A stretch of DNA of 64,000 nucleotides from Sporocytophaga sp. (lineage in GTDB: Bacteria > Bacteroidota > Bacteroidia > Cytophagales > Cytophagaceae). Below the pieces are notes generated by a model. It searched no databases, was not told the origin of the DNA, and saw only the letters and a program-made list of their open reading frames with translations. Positions 58,117 to 64,000 of the stretch are shown piece after piece; the first letter of the stretch is position 1, and each line of letters starts with the position of its first letter. The DNA lies in NCBI GenBank assembly GCA_024707265.1, contig JANQAB010000003.1, positions 1 to 64,000 on the forward strand, read 5' to 3'. The translations under genes and the position numbers were made by a program.

Positions 58117-58587
58117 TACCTGCTTATATCTAAGATTTCAAACTCAAGTTTTCCTGCAGGTACATCAATGTATGCAGAATCTCCGATTTTTTTTCCAAGC
58201 AATCCTTTGCCGATAGGTGATTTTACAGAAATTTTACCACTCTTAAGGTCAGCTTCTTCTTCAGATACAAGAATATAGTTGACAACAGCATTCGTCTTTT
58301 TTATTTTTTATCTTAACGTTAGATAAAATGGATACTTTGGAAGTATCAATATTACTCTCATCTATTACGCGTGCATTAGCTACTACATCTTCCAGTTTAC
58401 TGATTTTTAATTCAAGCAATCCCTGAGCATCTTTAGCTGCATCGTACTCTGCATTCTCACTTAAGTCTCCTTTGTCACGAGCTTCCGCTATTTGCTTAGC
58501 CATATCGGAACGTCCTCTGGTTTTGAGCATAGCAAGCTCCTCCTTTAATTTTCTAAGTCCTTCTTCTGTGTAATATGTGTATGCCAT
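58116..58587 (-). CDS. greA: Transcription elongation factor GreA (one frameshift)
   Basis: GreA rescues backtracked RNA polymerase by stimulating transcript cleavage. The N-terminal coiled coil is present (YYTEEGLRKLKEELAML, IAEARDKGDLSENAEYDAAKDAQGLLE), with the acidic tip Asp-Glu residues. The C-terminal domain reads SPIGKGLLGKKIGD...KLEFEILDIS in the second frame. The break near 58298 is a run of six A; with five, KKTNAVVNYILVSEEEADLKSG continues. The start is the ATG at 58587 (MAYTYYTEE), not the longer frame to 58599. Confidence 0.9.
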
Positions 58588-58614
58588 ATCTCTTTGCAAT
58601 TGCTTAGGTACAAT

Positions 58615-58639
58615 AAAAAAAACGGCTTCCTCAACCGTT
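58615..58639 (-). terminator. Terminator after the phosphoglycerate dehydrogenase-like gene
   Basis: An AACGG/CCGTT stem with extra TT-AA pairing and one bulge is followed by eight T on the minus strand, 40 bp beyond the stop at 58681. Confidence 0.7.
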
Positions 58640-58680
58640 CAGGAATCAAAATTAAGACTTTTTTAACCAATTCCAAACCC

Positions 58681-59616
58681 TCAAATCTTACCTATTGATT
58701 CTCTGAGCTTTTTAACTAACACTTCATTGATTTTAACCAATGACTCATACGTCCACCCTGCTACATGCGGTGTAAACAATATATTTTCTCTTTCAACCAG
58801 ATTTTCAAGATTAAGTTTTTGTATAGATGTTAATGTTTCAAATTTTTCATTTTCAAGAACATCTAATGCTGCTCCTCTTATCTTACCTGAATCCAATGCT
58901 TCTATGAGATCAGCCTGTTTCACAATCTCTCCTCTTGCGGTATTTATTAACCAGAAATTCTTCTTAAAGTTTTCAATAAATTTCTTATCGACCATTCCTC
59001 TTGACACTTCTGTCAATGGAATATGAAGACTTAATACATCTGCATCTTTAAATATATCTTCAATTGAAACTTCTTCAGCAAATTCATCCGCATACCCTGA
59101 TATATATTTATCATAGGCTATAACCCTGCATCCGAAACCTTTGATCCTTTTGGCAAATGCTTTTCCCATGTTACCATAACCAATAATTCCTATCGTAAGC
59201 CCACCGACTTCATATCCTCTGTTTTTTTCTCTCTTCCATATTCCCTGCCTCACTTCCTTATCTCCTGTCTGCATCTTATTCATTAATGAAAGAAGCATTC
59301 CAACAGCATGTTCACCAACTGCATCTCTGTTACCTTCAGGAGCATTTACAACTTTTATATTTCTTCCCTCGACTTCTTCGATATCAATTTGATCCAACCC
59401 TGCCCCGGCTCTTGCTATTATCCTAAGATTAGAAGCCATTGACAGTAATTCCTTATCAATTTTTACTTTACTTCTTACTATCAGCCCTTCATAATTCATC
59501 ACAATCTTTAACAGATCAGGTCGGGTAATAGATGGTCTATAATCAGGCACTATGCCAATTCCTTCCAACATAGAGACTATGGAAGGATGCATTTCATCTA
59601 CAATAATAAATTTCAT
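58681..59616 (-). CDS. D-3-phosphoglycerate dehydrogenase-like 2-hydroxyacid dehydrogenase
   Basis: The 311-residue NAD-dependent oxidoreductase has the Rossmann motif IGIIGYGNMGKAF and the catalytic Arg, Glu and His in INTARGEIV, LDVLENE and FTPHVAGWTYES. Motifs VVNAPEGNRDAVGEHAVG fit the SerA/PGDH branch. It lacks the ACT regulatory domain of long SerA enzymes, as do many Bacteroidota forms. It lies 8 bp after mgtE. Phosphoglycerate use is inferred; another 2-hydroxyacid is possible. Confidence 0.85.
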   Translation of the reverse strand: MKFIIVDEMHPSIVSMLEGIGIVPDYRPSITRPDLLKIVMNYEGLIVRSKVKIDKELLSMASNLRIIARAGAGLDQIDIEEVEGRNIKVVNAPEGNRDAVGEHAVGMLLSLMNKMQTGDKEVRQGIWKREKNRGYEVGGLTIGIIGYGNMGKAFAKRIKGFGCRVIAYDKYISGYADEFAEEVSIEDIFKDADVLSLHIPLTEVSRGMVDKKFIENFKKNFWLINTARGEIVKQADLIEALDSGKIRGAALDVLENEKFETLTSIQKLNLENLVERENILFTPHVAGWTYESLVKINEVLVKKLRESIGKI

Positions 59617-59624
59617 GATTTCTT

Positions 59625-60977
59625 TTACAAATGATAAAGCGACTGCGCTACAAGAAAATAAATTGCAAGACCTAGCAGGTCATTAGCAGTTGTAATGAAA
59701 GGACCAGCAGCAAGAGCAGGATTAAAGCCTAATTTATCTAAAACCAAAGGTGTTATGGTGCCCATTACTGTTGCCAATAACACAACACTCATAAGCGCTG
59801 TAGAAACAATAATCGCCAACTTGGTATCTTCTCCCAAAATCATATTCAGACCGAATACCAGAGAACTCAACGCAATTCCATTAATAAGCGCCACAATTAA
59901 GACTTTTAAAAAACTAGCAAAATTGAATGATCCATATCCTGACTCTTTGGCCAGCGACTGGACAACAACTGAACTTGTTTGTATTCCCACATTTCCACCC
60001 GTAGCTGTAATCAGGGGAATAAAAAATGCCATTGCCGGAATCATACTTATGTCTTTTTCAAAAAGACCTATAAACTTTGCCCCCAGCATTCCACCAGACA
60101 TACCGATGATAAGCCAGGGCAATCTGACCTTTGATAAAGTCCATACACTGTCATCGTCTTCTGCCGGACCACTGATACCGGCCATCATCTGAATATCCTG
60201 CTCCGCTCTTTCTTTGATAACATCAACAATGTCGTCAATAGTAATTCTGCCAAGAAGCTTTCCATGCACATTCACAACAGGAATAGCTTCAAGGTCATAC
60301 TTTTCCATGATCTGAGATACCTCTTCTGCACTGATAAATGTTTCGACCGCAATTATTTCGGGTTCATATATATCGGCTATCAATGTATTATCATCTGCAA
60401 GCAACATCTTCTTTAGCGATACTATTCCCAGAAGCTTGTCAAGGTTATCTACTACATATACAGAATGTATTCTCGAAACATTTCTGGACTGCCTTCTTAT
60501 CTCCTCAATACATTGCGTTACTGTCCAGTTCAGGTTTGCACGAATCAACTCCTTAGCCATCAAACCTCCTGCGCAATCTTCATCATAGTGAATAAGATCT
60601 CTGATATGATCAGCTTTTTCTTTGTTATCAACAAGAGAAATTACCTCTTCCTTTGTTTTAACAGGCAATTCATTGATTATATCAACAGCATCATCTGAAT
60701 CTATGTAGCTAATGTATGCGCCTATTTCATCCGGACTAAATTCTTTAAGGAATCTTTTTCTGTATTCTGAATCCAGTTCTCTGATGACCTGAGCTCCGGT
60801 TTCATTATCAAGGAGTTTTATTACATATTTAGAATGAACGAACTCCAGTTCTTTCACGACAGAAGATATATCCTGAGGATGCAATTCATCCAATTGCTCC
60901 CTGATCCATGAATTCTTCCTGGCATCCACGGCCTGAATAAAAGAATCCAAATATTCCTCTGTCAACTCAAACTGCAT
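59625..60977 (-). CDS. mgtE: Magnesium transporter MgtE
   Basis: The 450-residue channel-like Mg2+ transporter has the cytoplasmic MgtE_N superhelix (about 1-130), two CBS domains (about 135-260) and five C-terminal helices. The pore signature PLITATGGNVGIQTSSVVVQ and the end PFITTANDLLGLAIYF are typical. It lies 4 bp after ksgA in the same operon. Confidence 0.93.
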   Translation of the reverse strand: MQFELTEEYLDSFIQAVDARKNSWIREQLDELHPQDISSVVKELEFVHSKYVIKLLDNETGAQVIRELDSEYRKRFLKEFSPDEIGAYISYIDSDDAVDIINELPVKTKEEVISLVDNKEKADHIRDLIHYDEDCAGGLMAKELIRANLNWTVTQCIEEIRRQSRNVSRIHSVYVVDNLDKLLGIVSLKKMLLADDNTLIADIYEPEIIAVETFISAEEVSQIMEKYDLEAIPVVNVHGKLLGRITIDDIVDVIKERAEQDIQMMAGISGPAEDDDSVWTLSKVRLPWLIIGMSGGMLGAKFIGLFEKDISMIPAMAFFIPLITATGGNVGIQTSSVVVQSLAKESGYGSFNFASFLKVLIVALINGIALSSLVFGLNMILGEDTKLAIIVSTALMSVVLLATVMGTITPLVLDKLGFNPALAAGPFITTANDLLGLAIYFLVAQSLYHL

Positions 60978-60981
60978 TGTT

Positions 60982-61758
60982 CTATTCTTTGATAATCATA
61001 CAGGTTAGATTAATAAAATCCTCTACGGACAACTGTTCAGCACGCTTCTCCATGAAGGGATGGGCAAGTACAGATTCCGGCAAATTTAGGCTTTTTAAGG
61101 CATTTCTCAAGGTCTTCCTTCTGCTGCTAAAACTTTGTTTGACTATTCTTTTAAAGTCTTCGTCAGAACAAGGCATTGTAGTACGCTCGTTTCGGCGTAT
61201 CCTTATAACACCTGATTTAACTTTAGGAGGAGGATTAAATACATGTTCATCAACAGTGAATAGATACTCCATATCATAATATGCCTGAAGCAATACACTG
61301 AGGATTCCATAGTCTTTATTTCCGGGCCCGGAAGTTAATCTTTTAGCAACTTCTTTCTGAAGCATCCCAACTACTTCGACAACCTGTTCTTTGTAATCCA
61401 AAACTTTAAAAAAGATTTGGGAAGAAATGTTATATGGAAAGTTTCCAATAATGGCAAACTGACCTTCAAAATATTTTTCCAAAGGAAGTCTCAAAAAATC
61501 TCCTTCAATGATATTATTATTTAATTCCGGATATTTTATTTTAAGATACTGAACAGATTCCTTGTCAATTTCGCTTACAAACAGAGAATATTTTTTTTCC
61601 TGCAGTAAAAAATCAGTAAGCACTCCCATTCCTGGACCTATCTCCAAAACATTTGTATATCCCTTATAACCAGACAGTCCGTCTACAATATCCTTGGCAA
61701 TACTTAGGTCATTAAGAAAATGCTGACCAAGAAATTTTTTAGGTTTTACAGATTTCAT
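60982..61758 (-). CDS. ksgA: 16S rRNA (adenine1518/1519-N6) dimethyltransferase
   Basis: KsgA/RsmA dimethylates two adenosines near the 3' end of 16S rRNA late in 30S assembly. The SAM-binding motif VLEIGPGMGVLT, the catalytic IGNFPYNISSQI and the opening PKKFLGQHFLND are all present. The ATG at 61758 is chosen over a TTG two codons upstream. The length (258) is normal. Confidence 0.95.
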   Translation of the reverse strand: MKSVKPKKFLGQHFLNDLSIAKDIVDGLSGYKGYTNVLEIGPGMGVLTDFLLQEKKYSLFVSEIDKESVQYLKIKYPELNNNIIEGDFLRLPLEKYFEGQFAIIGNFPYNISSQIFFKVLDYKEQVVEVVGMLQKEVAKRLTSGPGNKDYGILSVLLQAYYDMEYLFTVDEHVFNPPPKVKSGVIRIRRNERTTMPCSDEDFKRIVKQSFSSRRKTLRNALKSLNLPESVLAHPFMEKRAEQLSVEDFINLTCMIIKE

Positions 61759-61874
61759 CCCCAAAAGTAATCAATTAAGGTTACCTTTTTCGCATTACAG
61801 GTATTCAGATTAAATAGTAATTATATGGTTATATTTTAGTTTTATCTTTTTCGTACCTGTTTCGTAAATTTTCA

Positions 61875-61910
61875 AAAAACAGCATATTTCTAATGAAGTA
61901 TGCTGTTTTT
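61875..61910. terminator. Terminator-like hairpin between ksgA and pepA
   Basis: A 12-bp stem (AAAAACAGCATA with TATGCTGTTTTT) and a 12-nt loop lie in the region between the divergent ksgA and pepA genes, 47 bp before the pepA ATG. It is flanked by A-rich and T-rich sequence, so it could terminate on both strands. No gene ends here, so it may be an attenuator for pepA or the end of an undetected transcript. Confidence 0.55.
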
Positions 61911-61957
61911 GTTTTAAAAGGGAAATGATAAATTTGCCGTTCACAGAATAAGAAAGT

Positions 61958-63385
61958 ATGATCCTGTTAAATTTTGAAGGAAATATTTCTGAAAAAGAAA
62001 ATCTGGCTATTCTGGCAGATTCTATATCAGATATAAAAAAATACTTAAATAAAGAGGAGGAAATTGAATATGTTGAGAAAAGACTGGAAACTACATCTAT
62101 AATCACTGTCAACCAACTTTACAGAAACGTTTACATCATTTCTTTCAGCAGAAAAGGCTTTGACTATTCCAACAAAGAAAAACTAAGAAAGACCGGAGCA
62201 GAACTATGCTCTTTACTAAAAAAGGAAAAGGTAAAGACGATCCAGATAACGGGGGCTTTCCATGAAGGTATACTTGCTTTGACAGAAGGTCTTGCCTTGA
62301 GTGCTTATAACTTCAGTAGATATAAGTCCGCTGCAATTTCCTCCTTTCCGGAAAGTATAAATATCTATTCGGAAGGTTTTAACGAGAGTGAAATTCTTGA
62401 TCTTCAAAATATTATAGATGGAGTTTACCACACAAGAAACCTTGTCAATGAACCGGTAAATTATCTGACAGCAGAACAATTAGGAGAAGAATTTAAATCT
62501 TTAGGTAAGGAAGCTGGGTTTAAAGTTGAAGTATTGGATAAGCAAAAAATAACGGATCTTCAAATGGGCGGCTTACTAAGCGTAAACTTAGGGAGTCCTA
62601 ATCCACCGACTTTCATCATATGTGAATACAAACCTGCAAATGCCATCAATACCAAGCCTTATGTGCTCATTGGCAAAGGTGTTGTTTATGATACGGGAGG
62701 ACTGTCTCTTAAGCCCACACCTAACTCCATGGATCTTATGAAATCTGACATGGCTGGTGGAGCTGCAGTGGCAGGGATCCTATATGCTATTGCCAAAAGT
62801 AAACTGCCTTTATACATTATAGGTCTTGTGCCAGCTACAGAAAATCGTCCCGATGGAAATGCTATGACACCAGGAGATGTTATTAAAATGTATGATGGCA
62901 CTACTGTGGAAGTCCTGAATACAGATGCAGAAGGCAGATTGATATTAGCTGATGCATTGGCCTATGCAGCCCAATACGATCCTCTTTTTGTGGCAGATCT
63001 CGCAACCTTGACTGGAGCTGCAGCAAGGGCAATCGGAAAAGAAGGCATTGTTTACATGGGAACCGCTAAAGAAGAATTTAAAAGTATGCTGGAGAATTCT
63101 GGTAAAGCAGTATATGAAAGGCTGGTCGAATTTCCTCTTTGGGAAGAATATGGAAAACAATTACAGTCCGACATAGCTGATTTAAAAAATATAGGATCCG
63201 GAGATGCCGGTGCTATCACAGCTGGGAAATTCATGGAGCATTTTGTAAAATATGACTGGGTGCACCTGGATATTGCAGGAAGTGCCTTTTTAACTTCTGA
63301 AGATAGTTATAGAGGGAAGAACGGCACAGGAGCGGGCGTTCGGTTATTTTATGATTTTTTCAAAAAAATAAGTCAACAAAACTAA
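61958..63385 (+). CDS. pepA: M17 leucyl aminopeptidase
   Basis: The cytoplasmic hexameric di-metal aminopeptidase removes N-terminal residues from peptides. The metal and catalytic segments YVLIGKGVVYDTGGLSLKP, MKSDMAGGAA and LNTDAEGRLILADAL are complete, as is the C-terminal HLDIAGSAF. The length of 475 residues is normal. It is followed 2 bp later by pdxA and is probably in one operon. Confidence 0.93.
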   Translation: MILLNFEGNISEKENLAILADSISDIKKYLNKEEEIEYVEKRLETTSIITVNQLYRNVYIISFSRKGFDYSNKEKLRKTGAELCSLLKKEKVKTIQITGAFHEGILALTEGLALSAYNFSRYKSAAISSFPESINIYSEGFNESEILDLQNIIDGVYHTRNLVNEPVNYLTAEQLGEEFKSLGKEAGFKVEVLDKQKITDLQMGGLLSVNLGSPNPPTFIICEYKPANAINTKPYVLIGKGVVYDTGGLSLKPTPNSMDLMKSDMAGGAAVAGILYAIAKSKLPLYIIGLVPATENRPDGNAMTPGDVIKMYDGTTVEVLNTDAEGRLILADALAYAAQYDPLFVADLATLTGAAARAIGKEGIVYMGTAKEEFKSMLENSGKAVYERLVEFPLWEEYGKQLQSDIADLKNIGSGDAGAITAGKFMEHFVKYDWVHLDIAGSAFLTSEDSYRGKNGTGAGVRLFYDFFKKISQQN

Positions 63386-63387
63386 AA

Positions 63388-64000
63388 ATGGGATACTTAA
63401 CAAATAATTCAGAAAAACCTGTAATCGGAATTACACTCGGAGATTTCAACGGGATAGGTCCGGAGGTAATTATTAAAACATTGTCAGACAGCAGAATCAC
63501 AAAAATCTGCACTCCCATTGTTTATGGTTCTGTTAAGATTTTCAGCAGATATAAAAAAGTGATAGAAACGTCTGAGGAATTACATTTTCATCAGACCAAA
63601 AATACGGATGGGATTAACCCTAAGAAAATTAACCTTATTAACTGCTGGGAAGAAGATTACGAAATTAATCCCGGAAAGCCCACTGCAGAGTCAGGACAAT
63701 CTGCCTACATTTCACTTTCACGAGCTTCGGAAGATTTATTTTCCGGCAAGCTGGATGCCGTGGTAACTGCTCCTATTAACAAGAAAAATATTCAATCTGA
63801 AGAATTTAAATTCCCTGGTCATACAGAGTTTTTCACTCACAAAAGTGGAGTAAATGATAGCTTAATGCTTCTGGTAAGTGAAGATCTGCGGGTGGGAGTA
63901 GTAACAGGACATATTCCCCTTTCGGAAGTTAAAAAGTCCTTGACTAAGGAAAAGTTGCTATCGAAAATCAATGTCTTATACAAGGCATTGAAAAATGATT
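63388..64000 (+). CDS. pdxA: 4-hydroxythreonine-4-phosphate dehydrogenase (3' end beyond the window)
   Basis: PdxA oxidises 4-phosphohydroxy-L-threonine in pyridoxal 5'-phosphate synthesis. About 204 residues are visible from the ATG at 63388. The motifs IGITLGDFNGIGPEVIIK and PGHTEFFT, with the metal-binding histidine, are present, as is VVTAPINKKNI. The frame is open to the window edge. Confidence 0.92.
   Translation, partial: MGYLTNNSEKPVIGITLGDFNGIGPEVIIKTLSDSRITKICTPIVYGSVKIFSRYKKVIETSEELHFHQTKNTDGINPKKINLINCWEEDYEINPGKPTAESGQSAYISLSRASEDLFSGKLDAVVTAPINKKNIQSEEFKFPGHTEFFTHKSGVNDSLMLLVSEDLRVGVVTGHIPLSEVKKSLTKEKLLSKINVLYKALKND

Noticed and set aside
59695..60192. 165-residue plus-strand frame inside mgtE
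   Set aside because: It is antisense to the MgtE membrane domain; its length follows from codon composition on the coding strand.

Overview
The window is AT-rich DNA from a member of the Bacteroidota, most likely a cellulolytic gliding Cytophagales organism of the Cytophaga/Sporocytophaga type. The evidence is six secreted proteins with type IX secretion (T9SS) C-terminal sorting domains, a Bacteroidota-type promoter (TATATTTG), several secreted plant-polysaccharide hydrolases (GH8, GH5, GH95, two GH43, one CE1 esterase), an UMF1-type transporter, and a ksgA-mgtE neighbourhood. The species is an inference.

Positions 1-14378 form a very large inverted duplication. The left arm (1-6314) is the reverse complement of the right arm (8064-14378), around a unique 1.75 kb loop (6315-8063). 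The checked frame-breaking differences between the arms are mostly changes in homopolymer length, and the left copies of several genes are frameshifted while the right copies are open. This looks more like a fold-back (chimeric) contig end than a real palindrome. The right arm should be read as the real gene set: LTA-synthase-like sulfatase, small HsdR_N nuclease-like protein, AMP nucleosidase, Dps, small membrane protein, sterol-desaturase-family enzyme, an intergenic heptad-repeat region, a PstS-like periplasmic protein and the start of a GH8 enzyme.

14-33 kb is a saccharolytic region. It holds a 1.6-kilo-residue GH8 protein, a GH5 mannanase-like lipoprotein, a universal stress protein, a CAT-like acetyltransferase, and a minus-strand cluster (GH43, GH43, CE1 esterase, then GH95). 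The last four share CBM6 and T9SS sorting modules. A shared bipartite 32-nt element lies upstream of the GH43 operon and of GH95, suggesting joint control. No SusC/SusD pair is present.

33.5-44.8 kb holds tRNA-Val, an UMF1 transporter, an orphan ABC ATPase, a DUF4349 lipoprotein and a small lipoprotein. Divergent from these is an ECF sigma factor followed by a membrane protein that joins an anti-sigma-like cytoplasmic segment to a periplasmic trypsin-like protease. Then come a truncated haemoglobin, a phosphodiesterase-like protein, a T9SS adhesin-like protein, tRNA-Ser, and asparaginase and TatD genes. The sigma/anti-sigma-protease pair, with a facing pair of GGTAACCC boxes in its promoter region, is the most interesting candidate system here.

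44.7-57.1 kb is an exopolysaccharide-type locus: glycosyltransferases, polysaccharide deacetylase, Wzx, Wzz and Wzy-like proteins, and an AglD/YbhN-like membrane protein, interleaved with a SpoIIE/PP2C phosphatase and an OppC-type permease. 57-64 kb is housekeeping: ruvC, HIT protein, greA, a D-3-phosphoglycerate-dehydrogenase-like gene, mgtE, ksgA, pepA and a partial pdxA.

Many genes between 33.6 and 58.3 kb are split by single-base indels, nearly all in A/T/G runs, which points to uncorrected sequencing errors. Such genes are given over their full length with the frameshift position stated.
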